Shown piece after piece: positions 55,074 to 64,000 of a stretch of DNA of 64,000 nt (its first letter is position 1; every line of letters begins with the position of its first letter). The stretch is from Diplonema papillatum. Lineage: Eukaryota; Euglenozoa; Diplonemea; Diplonemida; Diplonemidae. The stretch covers positions 1 through 64,000 of the forward strand of contig JAPJBO010000082.1 in the NCBI GenBank assembly GCA_030068145.1, in the 5' to 3' direction. Below the pieces are notes generated by a model. It ran no database searches. It was given only the letters and a program-made list of their open reading frames with translations, and was not told where the DNA came from. The translations under genes were made by a program, and so were the position numbers.

Positions 55074-56448
55074 GTATGCACCTCTTGTACTACTGTTCCT
55101 CAGACATTGTCACAACCTCAAAGCATACCAAGGGAGGTCCCTTTTTGCCCACTTTATCTTTAGCCATACTCCAACTCTCTTGCATTGGGCCGTCCTGTTG
55201 AGAAGCCTTTGGCCGATGGAGCACTGTAAGGGAAGCCGGCTTAACTGGGTGCGTAACTTCGTTTTATTTCCCTTCTCTCTCTCTCTGGGCCCGCTAGCAG
55301 CGGCGGACCTCGCTTCGTGGTAATTAACACGAGGGGAGAACTTGGAGAGAGGGAGAGAGAGAAGAAAGCAAGAGGGTCGGATGGAGAGGACGCTGGCGTG
55401 CGTCGGGGCCCGTGAGGAAGCACCGGCCACCTTGCCAGATGAGAAGACCTTCCCTGGAAAGAAGCACCGTTCTACTCGCGGGGGTAAGCACCCTTGCGGG
55501 GGAGCTCTTCCGTGTGCCTCCATGCGGAAGGACAATGGGCCGTAACTTCGGGAATATGATGGACTCTGAGGACCCGTGCGGAATGCCAGTGCGGTTCAGG
55601 TTCGGGCTCAGTTAACCCGCAAACCCGGGGGTCTTCAGCTTCGGAGACGCCCATGAACGGTCCGGTGAGTCCTTCTGTCCCTCCCTACTACCTGACGAAA
55701 AAGGAGTCAAGGCAATGGACTTGCAGCTGCCAGCGGGGATAAAGGGACGTTGCTGGACGTTGCTGGACGTTGCTGGGTTTGGCTGTTGTTGTCGCTGTAC
55801 TTGTCCAATGTTGAAGGCAGCTGCAGATAACCAAGATATCATGCTGCTCGTGGAATGTATGTGGCTACTGGCTGCCGAGGACTTTGGGAAAGACGTGGAC
55901 ATCAGATCCGCGGCCACTCCGGGGTATTTTGTTGTTTCGAGAAGCGGGCATTTGGTACCAGGGAAAGCCTGCTACACGGGAGCCAAGCTTCACTGCAGAG
56001 CCACGGGCCTACGGGTTAGTTGGCTATCGATTTCCCAAACTAAGCTCGTCGAGACGGTCAGCCGCAGGGCAGAGCGGACGGGGTTGTGGCACTGTGCTGC
56101 CTCCGACTCAAGCTTTGCAAGCTGCGGTTGACCGTCACGTTCCTGGACCAGGAGCGGCCTTTTTTTTTTTTTAATAGTACATCCAGGGGTTAAGTTAGGA
56201 TTTTCTTTTTAGTAGTTCGTTTATCAGTGCAAGCCCCAACTCCGGAAATGTTCCTTCTTTTGTATAAGCACCTGCTTTGTAGGAAATGCTTGAGGAGACT
56301 GCCAGTTGCGATAGATCAAAGGAGGTAAATGTGCTGTAGCCCCCACGAACCACAGGTAAATCTGGGTTTAGTGGCGGGCGTAAGCGTTCAACTTTCGAGT
56401 AGCGGGCTGCTCAGTGTGGGCACACGCGATTTAAACGTCAACAAACAG
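55074..56448 (+). other. Dynein intron 3, repeat-rich
   Basis: 1,375 bp, GTATGC...AACAG. Contains the hairpin repeat at 55474-55545, a minus-orientation SINE-like copy (55955-56172) with a T-run, a (GTTGCTGGAC)3 tract near 55750, and the 135-bp repeat copy 2 (56263-56395) only ~50 bases before exon 4. Confidence 0.8.
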
Positions 56449-56559
56449 GTTCTTTCTGCAAGCAGCGGTTCCGCAGTGTCGCCCCAGGAGAAGATCAAGA
56501 ACCTCAGCGAGAACTTGCTCAAGGAAGTCTTCATGCTAGTTTCCCGAGGGCTTTTCAAG
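56449..56559 (+). CDS. DYNC2H1: Cytoplasmic dynein 2 heavy chain, exon 4
   Basis: 37 codons, residues 3501-3537, phase 0. Encodes EKIKNLSENLLKEVFMLVSR GLFK, which matches the conserved helix before the AAA6 region. Acceptor AACAG|GTT, donor AAG|GTATTC. Too short to be found without comparison with the family. Confidence 0.88.
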
Positions 56560-57160
56560 GTATTCAACCACACTTTTGAGCTAGAACGCACCTTAGCTTT
56601 GTCGATAGGTTGTATGTCTGCTTGTCCAGAGAACTAAACCGCCGGGAAAGTGAACCCCGCAGTCCAAGTTTCCATCCCCGAGGTGTCTACAAGTCGCATG
56701 TTGCATCCCAGCGTGGCAGTTTTACCATAGTTTGCTCCAGCTGTGTATGCCTGTTCACTTTCCCGCCTCGTTTCTTTTCGGAAAAGCAGCAAGAACAATC
56801 AGTATTGCTTATCAACAGCAGACTTCGGTCCATTCTGAAGGAGAAAGCTGGCTGCTTGCGGTACTGACCGACCGAGTTCAAAAATAAAATCAGAGCATCT
56901 GAAGGAAGCACTAGTCCCCGAGTCTGTCCCCACCTGTGGTCCGACTCAAAATATTTGACTGGAGCAAGTTATAGTCGGACTCTGATGGGCACAATACCTG
57001 TGCAGCTGTCGCCGCAGCTTTCCCTGCGTTGTATTCTTCGACTACCAGTCATCATATCTGATCGGAAGTCGGTCTCCGGTTGCTGTTCGCAAGCACGTCG
57101 TCTTGGCCCACTTTGACTAGACAAAATTTGAGCACAACAACGCCAACAATTCATCAACAG
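56560..57160 (+). other. Dynein intron 4
   Basis: 601 bp, GTATTC...CAACAG, phase 0. No repeat or gene recognised inside. Confidence 0.8.
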
Positions 57161-57225
57161 GGTGACCGCCTTCTGTTCGGCATGCACGTTGTGCAAGGAA
57201 TGGCCAGCACTCCGCCCTACGACAG
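57161..57225 (+). CDS. DYNC2H1: Cytoplasmic dynein 2 heavy chain, exon 5
   Basis: 65 bp encoding GDRLLFGMHVVQGMASTPPYD plus two bases, matching the ADQLMFALHFVRGM block of other dynein-2 chains. Donor CAG|GTACGT is the only one here with the canonical GTACGT. Confidence 0.88.
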
Positions 57226-57701
57226 GTACGTGCCATTTCACGCTGTATTGTTTGCTAGCAGAAACCAACACCATGGTCATTCGCACGCAGAAAAAGAGTG
57301 CCACGCTATGCCTTTGGAAGCGTCACTTGTGGCGCGCGTTAGTTGCTTGGATGGAACTCATGCCGGTTGCAATCGTTGCCTGGCCGTGGGTTCGCGGGTG
57401 CGTTCATGGCAAAGGTGCATGTTTACCACCTGGCGAAACATTGCGATGCGACCGCACACATGAGAAGATGGTGGTCTACCACTTTTTTTTCGTGCTAATA
57501 ATCTTGCGGGTTGCCCTTCAATGTATTGCGCAGGCTAAAAAGTGCCGATTTCGCGCTTCTGTGTAGGTCCATCCAGGTGTTGTGTCAGCTGTGTTAGCTT
57601 CGCCTTGCTGCAGGCACAGCTTCGGGCTAGACACATCCGCACCCCCTTGTTATCAGCGAACGGCGCAAAAAAAAAAACTAGCAACCAAACAACCCACGCA
57701 G
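57226..57701 (+). other. Dynein intron 5
   Basis: 476 bp, GTACGT...ACGCAG. It splits a serine codon (AG|C). No repeat recognised. Confidence 0.8.
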
Positions 57702-57836
57702 CTTGTTCGACCAAAAAGAGTGGAACTTCTTCGTGAACGCTGCGGAGTACACGCACCTCGGCGCGTCCGTCTCGGGAGGGCAGGACATTCCTTCCTGGGT
57801 CGACATCGACTCTGTTGGCGTATTCCAAGCTTTCAA
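57702..57836 (+). CDS. DYNC2H1: Cytoplasmic dynein 2 heavy chain, exon 6
   Basis: 135 bp. After the split Ser codon it encodes LFDQKEWNFFVNAAEYTHLG, then IPSWVDIDSVGVFQAF. This matches the ENEWDTF and LPSWID blocks at the start of the C-terminal dynein region. Donor CAA|GTATGC splits a lysine codon. Confidence 0.9.
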
Positions 57837-58065
57837 GTATGCACCCATCATTATACCTTACGCATAGCTGTCAGCCACAAGATAGCCACTGGTGGCTATT
57901 TGGGGGAGCACAAAGAAGCCACAAACCTTCTGGCTAACCTTTGTGGCTAATTATGCAAAATTTTGGTACCAACAGGGCCCCAACAGGACCCCCAAAGGAC
58001 GCAAAAGGACCCCAAAGGACCCAGCAGAAGCCCTCATTATTTCGAACCTGAACAAAACACGCCAG
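57837..58065 (+). other. Dynein intron 6 with a dispersed repeat
   Basis: 229 bp, GTATGC...GCCAG. 57869-57970 is the second copy of the ~100-bp repeat at 31547-31645 (GTCAGCCACAAGATAGCCAC, TGTGGCTAATTATGCAAAAT). It is followed by three short CCCAAAGGAC repeats. Confidence 0.85.
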
Positions 58066-58827
58066 GCGCGACCTGCCGCACATCGAGCAAAAGCTGCAGC
58101 CCGAGCGCGAGGCGGACACGTGGTACCGCTGGATGCAGGCGACGACCCCCGAAGCCGACATGCCGGAGCACATGAAGGAGCTGACGGCCTTCCAGAAGCT
58201 CATCGTGGTGCAGTGCCTGCGGCCCGACCGGCTGACCTCCGCCATGGACGCCTTCGTCCGCACGACGCTGACCCTGTCCTCCTTGACTCCACCTGAAATG
58301 CACATGTCCGACTTCGCAAAGCTGACCGAGCCCACCGAAGCCATCCTCATGGTGACTACCCCCGGCGCGGATCCTTCGCTGCAGGTGGAGGAGATGGCGT
58401 TCAAGGAGGTCGGACGGAACAACTTTGTGCAGATCGCGATGGGCGGCGGGCAGACCGACGAAGCCATCGTCCAGCTGCGGTCGTGCGCGCAGCGCGGCAA
58501 GTGGCTCCTGCTCAAGAACTTGCACCTGGTGATCACGTGGGTGTCGACGCTCGAAAAGGAGCTCAACAGCCTCAACCCGGACCCGAAGTTCCGGCTCTGG
58601 CTCACCACCGAGCCGCACGCCCGGTTTCCCACCGTCCTGGCCATGAGCTCCGTCAAGCTCACCTTCGAAGCGCCGCCAGGCATCAAGAAGTCGCTTTTGC
58701 GCACCTACGAGCAGTGGACGCCCGAGTACCTGGCGAAGCTCTCGCCGATCCGCTGCCAGCTGCTGTTCAACCTGGCGTGGTTCCACGGCCTCGTTCTCGA
58801 ACGCCGCACCTACGTACCTCAAGGATG
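58066..58827 (+). CDS. DYNC2H1: Cytoplasmic dynein 2 heavy chain, exon 7 (AAA6 and start of C-terminal domain)
   Basis: 762 bp. Encodes RDLPHIEQ, FQKLIVVQCLRPDRLTSAMD, TTPGADPSLQVEEMA, the conserved MGGGQTDEAI, GKWLLLKNLHLVITWVSTLE, FRLWLTTEPHARFP, the APPGIKKSLLRTYEQWTPEY block and LAWFHGLVLERRTYVPQGW. All are hallmarks of the dynein AAA6/C-terminal region. Acceptor GCCAG|G completes the lysine codon. Donor ATG|GTATGG splits the Trp codon. Confidence 0.95.
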
Positions 58828-61446
58828 GTATGGCTCTGCGGCTTCTCTCTGCTGTTTTCTTTTTAGCCACATGCAATGTGTGGAGGAAACTGAACCAAGT
58901 ACGACCTTCTGATCATGATCATTTGCAAATCTGCCACCTGAAACCACGTCTAGGATTTGGGCTCAGAGTAGTGCAGTCAACGAAAACACTAGTTTCCCTT
59001 TTCTCGCACCTGCTTTGTAGGAAATACTTGAGGAGGGGGGCCGCCAGTTGCGAAAGATCAAAAGAGGCAAATGTGCTGCAGCCCACACGAAACACAGGTG
59101 AATCTGGGTTCAGTGGCGGGCGTAAGCGTTCAACAAAAAAGACCCACTTTTGGTGTGATCCACATGCCCGGTGCAAACCCGGCACAAACCCGGCACAAAC
59201 CCGGAAAAACTCAAGGGGGGTCCGATTTTTTATTTTGCACCACCCCTTCAGGTTATGGCAGGTGATCGCTGCAATCAAGCTAAACCGACTGCACCAGGGT
59301 CCTGTCGAGTAAAACCAACACCAATTAATATGTAAGGCGGCACCGAAAGTGTAGGTCCACCGCAGAAGGTACCCGGAATGCTTTGCCATTGCAGCGCTGA
59401 ATTCAGACAGGAACCACTATTTTCCAAAGCCACCAGAGGGCAAGCCCGGTTGTGCTTGACGCAACGGACTACAACTGACCACCAGCCAGCAATTGCCTCT
59501 CAAACTCTCCTGATACTACGGGAACCGAGGAGCCTAGTACAAGCAGATTAACCCTCTGCCCTCGCTGTTTCCAAATGAAGCATCATTTCCAAATTCGTGT
59601 GTCATGCTGGCTCTTGCCGGATGCTAGCGAGCGAGCGTTACTTCACCACCGCGCCGTAGCCTCCCTTGTGCCCTGGGTTCCATGATTGGCTGTTCTCGGC
59701 CGGTATGCCCGAGTCGGTGGTTCTTCAATTGTTGAACCCCAACGTCCGGGTCTGCCACTGGTGCGGCCCCGTTTCTCCGCTCCTCTGTCTCTTCTGCTTC
59801 ACCCCATGCTTCCATCCGGGCCTGCCTGCGCTTCCAGTCCGCTGGGTATTGTTCCTGGGGGTGAATCTTCCATTTCGGGTTCCCGTTTTCGAGCGACCTG
59901 CCTGAGGTACGGCACGCTCTCTCGCTTGCCATCTTGCCTGCTCGTAGAACGGCCTCGAATTCCCTGCATTTGCGGCACTCATCGTCTGCATCGATGTTCT
60001 GCATCCGCGGTACGTGCTTACTTTTCAGTCGACAACTACTGCTCCCGACACATTGAGCTAATGCTAACTCCACTGCAGAACGAGTGGTGACCTGTCTCTG
60101 GTAATTGCGTGACGCTTGTTTGCACGCAGTTGCGCGTCCACGAACGCCACGCACCCATGCTCAGTAGCCATTCCTCCCAGCTGCCGGGGTTGTTGGTACC
60201 CGCATTTTGGAGTGCATCGAAACCCCTGCAGAGCTCAAACAGCGGCTTGGTCAGCCACAGTTTGAAAGGATGCGGACCCAAAGGTAGCAGTCTGCTCAGG
60301 CCATCTTAAGCCATCCGACAGCACCTAGGCGAGGGAAAACCGGTTGTACTTGATGGGCGGGGAACCCGCCCGTCCGAACCGCTTGTTGCCGACTTCTGTT
60401 CCGCTGGCACAGCCGAGCGGGTTGAGCGTGGGAACTTCTGCCCCTCGTTCTGATCCGATGGAGATGCTGCTCCTCTTTCCGTTTTCCAAGCTACGGAAGG
60501 GGCCTCAAACCGACAAAATATTCACGATACCGAAGCCCGTAGGCTGAACATGACAGAAGGGCGAGGGACCGCAAAGAGCGGGACAAACCCCCACGAGCAC
60601 CAGACGATCATGAAACGTGGCAAAATCCACCGCGAAGCCTGAAATCTCCACGACCAAGGTTGCTAGCGGGTGCTGGGGAGACAAAAATAAAAAACCCGGA
60701 CCCCCCCCCCCCCCCCCCCCCGATACAAACCCGGCACAAACCCGGCACAAACCCGGAAAAACTCCAGGGTGGATCACACCAACTTTGTAGTTTCTCCCCT
60801 CTAAGCCTCCTTCGAAGTACGCACAAGGCAGCTCCTCGAGTATTTTTGCAACACGCTCTTCTCTCACACCATTTAAACCATGGTTATCAAGACGTACGAA
60901 ACCCGTTAGACGCCAACACAGCTCAAAGCATCTGCAGAATTCGCTCATCATTAATTTTGCAGCCGCCGCGGTTGTGCGAGTGACGAGCACTGTTCTTTGT
61001 GTTCACAATGCATGTGTTCGACACTGAGAATTAGGAGTGTGACGGCGAAGTACATCCAACTTACCAGCGCAGGGTTCCGCTTGCGCGATTCTTATTCTTT
61101 TTCGGCCCTCGTGTTTTGTCGTGTTTCGGAGCTTGTTTTGTTCCTCTCTCTTTTCCCACTCTCTTTTTCTGCAAAGAAGAATTGATTTTAAACTTTAGCC
61201 ACCGAACAAGAAACCTGCATTGGTATCTCACCAGCCAGCCCGGACGAACCAGCGAGATTCAAGACCAGGCGACCAAGAGAAAGAGGAGACACGACCCAGC
61301 TACCCGGGCTAAGTAGTCTGGCACCAGTGTGACGGGCCTTTCTTCGGAGGAGCGCACGCACTCAAAGTTCGACTTATATGCAATGGTATCCCACCTGAAG
61401 GTTATACTACGATGTCCCCCCTGAACAAATCATCGCAAAACCACAG
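58828..61446 (+). other. Dynein intron 7, largest intron in view
   Basis: 2,619 bp, GTATGG...CCACAG. Holds 135-bp repeat copy 3 (59009-59137). Two minisatellite tracts of ACAAACCCGGC (59174-59215, 60723-60762) share flanks with each other (TTTTATTT, CTCAAGGGGGGTCCG or CTCCAGGGTGGATC). A C-run occurs at 60698-60721. No gene supported inside. Confidence 0.85.
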
Positions 61447-61510
61447 GTCCAAATTCTACGAGTTTTCGCCAGCCGACCTCCGCAGTGCTGCCGACGTCAT
61501 TCTAGCACAG
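61447..61510 (+). CDS. DYNC2H1: Cytoplasmic dynein 2 heavy chain, exon 8
   Basis: 64 bp encoding the end of the Trp codon and SKFYEFSPADLRSAADVILA Q, matching KFYEFSLSDLRAG of other dynein-2 chains. Acceptor CCACAG|G, donor CAG|GTTTGT, ends in phase 0. Confidence 0.9.
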
Positions 61511-61752
61511 GTTTGTACTACGAGTCACGAGGACGTCCAGAAGATGAACTCAAGCCGAACCGATGGCTCGGCGACTGTGGCGCACTATTCATGCGCCAGT
61601 GTGGGCCTTTCGTCGGTGGGTCTCACGTACTCAAAGTTGTCGCAGACTTATATGCACTATTCCCGCGAGGGATCATTGAGCCAGACTCCGCACAGGGGCC
61701 CTTGCGATATCTGGCCAGCGAACGCATTGTATTTTCCGCCAAACCAACACAG
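61511..61752 (+). other. Dynein intron 8
   Basis: 242 bp, GTTTGT...ACACAG, phase 0. No repeat recognised. Confidence 0.8.
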
Positions 61753-61865
61753 TCTGCTGAAGACACTCCTGATTGGGAGACCATATACGGCGTCCTGGAA
61801 AATGCAATCTACGGAGGCAGGATGGACAACGACTTCGACGTTCGCCTGCTTGTTACTTACCTCAA
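61753..61865 (+). CDS. DYNC2H1: Cytoplasmic dynein 2 heavy chain, exon 9 (last one visible)
   Basis: 113 bp encoding SAEDTPDWETIYGVLENAIY and GGRMDNDFDVRLLVTYL, the highly conserved ENAIYGGR block. The likely donor is CAA|GTATGC at 61866, the same as introns 3 and 6. Alternatively the exon reads on (FSEFLSGRFTLFDKYSPY) to a CAG|GCTTGC site at 61942. About 370-400 C-terminal residues expected for this family are not found between here and 64000. Confidence 0.85.
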
Positions 61866-62256
61866 GTATGCAACCTTCTCGGAATTCTTGAGTGGACGAT
61901 TCACGCTCTTCGACAAATACTCCCCTTACCTGTCTTACCAGGCTTGCCAAAGCAAGCAAAGCGTACACGAAAGAAGCCACGCATGCCCCCCCAAACCCAC
62001 CCAGTATTAGCTTACAAAGAACCCATTCGACGAAGGTCGAATGGGTTCTTTTTAAGGGTCGTCACCCGGAGACTCTAAAATCCCGGATTCTCAAGCGAAT
62101 TTTAACTCTAAATAACGAACGGCAAACGGGGCCTTATCTCCCTCAAAACACGCCTGCTGGCTTTTGAGCTGAACTGGACCCGGGAAACAAGCTTAGCACC
62201 ACGTCGCTTCCTCGCAAAAGCGGGGGAATCATCTTGTTTGACGAAGGTCGTTGTAC

Positions 62257-63690
62257 ATCGAGTGTCTACTAAGAGCGCGCTGCGGGTTTCATGCCGTCCT
62301 CGTCTATTGTTCGTTTGATGGCCCGCTTGCAAAAGTGGAGTAGCAATCGAATAGAGAATGAGGGGCGCTCCATCCTGCAGGGCGCGTCAAATGGGCCCGA
62401 GAAAAATAACTCAGCATCACGTCGCTGCAGCAACGCCAGGAACCATCTTGTTTGCCGAAGGTCGTCCTGAGGAGATGGGCCTCGGACGCAGAACCTGTCT
62501 ACCTCCTGCCACCAATGCTGCCGCTAATGCATAGCGACATCAAGGGACTATTCTGCCTAAAGAAGCGTGCTCCTGTACGAGTGGCTCTAGCTCTCGAAAA
62601 GGTGTTGTTCTAGAACCCAAACAGTCTGGCTCGTTCCTGCACTGCAGAAAGGGTCCGTTTCGCTGCTGCGATATCTATCTGTCGCAAGAATGCGGACATC
62701 GAGTGTCTACTAAGAGCGCGCTGCGGGTTTCATGCCGTCCTCGTCTATTGTTCGTTTGATGGCCCGCTTGCAAAAGTGGAGTAGCAATCGAATAGAGAAC
62801 GAGAGGCGCCCCATCCTGCAGGGCGCGTCAAATGGACCCGAGAAAAAAATCACTTAGCTCGCGTCGCTGCAGCAAAGTCAGAAATCATCTTGTTTGCCGA
62901 AGGTCGTCCTGAGGAAGCAGAACCTGTCTCCGCGGCTTTGCCACCTAGTAATCGAGGGAATCGAGTTGTCTAAATAATAATAGAGCAGTCTGCTCCTGTA
63001 CGACCTGCTCCAGCTCTCGACAAGATGTTGTTCTAGCATCCAACCAGGCCTTACGCAGCTCTTTTGTCTTGGAGCTAAATACCTACTGGAAATCAGTACG
63101 TAGGGTCAGGCAAAAAAGAAATAGAGCCTAGGGGGCTCACCTGCCAGTGTTGCATGTCTTTGCCTCTGCTTCCTCTCCGGCCTCAACCCTCCAGTGTCGC
63201 GGCGGTAAGCAACAGCAGGATCTGCCGACCGGAGTCCCCGGTACTGCGGTTGATTCCCCAGATGAATCTGCAGGAAAGATAGTACGCGCTGACAACGTAC
63301 TGGTTTCAGCACGTGTACACGTACTGATTCAAGCATGTGTACAAAAAGAAACTAGGAAAGTTAACGTGCTGAAATCAGTACGTTCAGCATGCTGAACGTA
63401 AGGCCTGCCATCCCAGTCTGGCTAGTTCTGCACCGCAGAAGAGGTCCGTTTCGCTGCTGCGTCATCTACCCGTCTCAACAATCGAGCGCACATCGAGTGT
63501 CTACTAAGAGCGCGCTGCGGGTTTCATGCCGTCCTCGGCTATTGTTCGTTTGACGCTTGCAAAAGTGGAGCAGCAATCGAATAGAGAACGAGAGACGCCC
63601 CATCCTGCAGGGCGCGTCAATTGGACCAGAGAAAAAGAACTCAGCATCACGTCGCTGCGGCAAAGTTAGGAGTTATCTTGTTCGACGAAG
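62257..63690 (+). repeat. Three copies of a ~210-bp repeat
   Basis: Copies at about 62257-62470, 62698-62915 and 63488-63690 share ATCGAGTGTCTACTAAGAGC, TTTCATGCCGTCCTCG, CTGCAGGGCGCGTCAA and CGTCGCTGC. Before each of the last two copies lies a shared block (GGTCCGTTTCGCTGCTGCG). All are on the + strand, spaced about 440 and 790 bp. Confidence 0.85.
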
Positions 63691-63804
63691 ACTGTCGTGG
63701 GGGGAACAGAGCTTCTATCCCGCGACTTCTGACCAGGTGTACGAGAACGATCGTCACCGCATCTCTCCCGGCGCTGTCATAGTTTCAATGAGATTTGATG
63801 CTTC

Positions 63805-63985
63805 GAGGGTGTGGTTGCTGACGGCTCGGTTCCCCGAGAGAAGGCAGTCACTCAACGTTTCCTGCGCTAGTGATAATATTATGATAACAGTTCCAAAGAC
63901 GTGTTCTTGCTCCTCCGAGCAGTTCTCGTCAGACAAACGGAGCAGCAGAACCTCCCTTTACTGCAGGCAATTGCATTATGCGGAC
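63805..63985 (+). repeat. Repeat shared with the 3' end of dynein intron 2
   Basis: Resembles 53545-53765. Common blocks: AGGGTGTGGTTG, AAGGCAGTCACTCAAC, TGCGCTAGTG, CAAAGACGT and GCAGTTCTCGTCAGACAA. In intron 2 this block ends ~30 bases before the acceptor of exon 3. Confidence 0.75.
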
Positions 63986-64000
63986 CAACTCCTCCCACAG

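Larger units (their letters stand above)
61866..64000 (+). other. Downstream of exon 9: presumed intron, repeat-rich, no coding seen
   Basis: I find no block matching the dynein C-terminus. A 34-bp inverted repeat near 62021-62055 (AAAGAACCCATTCGAC and inverse) could form a hairpin. Three copies of a ~210-bp repeat lie at about 62257-62470, 62698-62915 and 63488-63690. 63282-63394 has short AGTACG and CACGTGTACACGT palindromic repeats. Confidence 0.6.

Overview
This is eukaryotic nuclear DNA from an organism that builds cilia or flagella. About half of the window is mobile DNA. The rest is dominated by one gene for the intraflagellar-transport motor, cytoplasmic dynein 2 heavy chain (DYNC2H1/DHC1b), on the + strand from 42808 to beyond 61865. 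Its exons are very long (one of 2,079 codons) and strongly G/C-biased at third positions. Its few introns mostly share the donor GTATG, and one appears to use a GC donor. This looks more like a unicellular flagellate than an animal, but the sequence alone does not settle the lineage.

Layout. 1-8400: a non-LTR retrotransposon (LINE-A copy 1, minus strand) abuts the 3' part of an astacin-family metalloprotease gene. The ORF1 of this LINE appears to begin with a ubiquitin-like domain ending in Gly-Gly, and ORF2 follows in the same frame after a single TGA. 8400-12932: a second LINE-A copy, 5'-truncated, same strand. 13795-19343: LINE-B (reverse transcriptase, RNase H, zinc knuckle), with a SINE-like element and a short dead LINE-B copy beyond it. 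20060-22133: an element built of tandem-repeat arms. It adjoins LINE-C (22134-25672), which has overlapping ORF1 and ORF2 and breaks off inside the reverse transcriptase.

25934-31280: a near-perfect 425-bp palindrome, then a repeat unit present twice. One copy is split by a 3.2-kb terminal-inverted-repeat element (26703-29900, 7-bp target duplication). That element carries a satellite of about 205 bp, which is itself split by a 1.24-kb element (27149-28389, 11-bp target duplication). The empty site and the satellite period confirm both insertions from within the window. 32499-33042 is an uninterrupted (GT)n tract of about 544 bp next to a LINE tail.

33-41 kb: small candidate genes (a Cys-rich ORF, an unknown GC-rich ORF, a PDZ-domain ORF, and an ORF running into a 102-bp minisatellite). 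These are followed by a decayed Penelope-like reverse transcriptase and, directly downstream in the same orientation, a decayed ubiquitin-specific protease (USP) domain.

42-64 kb: the dynein gene. Its 5' flank, including the start codon, is tandemly duplicated. Nine exons give about 3,916 residues, collinear with DYNC2H1 of other organisms. Only the last ~370-400 residues are missing, presumably beyond the window. The introns hold several families of short interspersed repeats, some of which also occur upstream. Two unrelated retroelements here touch the ubiquitin system (a ubiquitin-like leader and a USP-like protease); this is the most unusual theme of the window.
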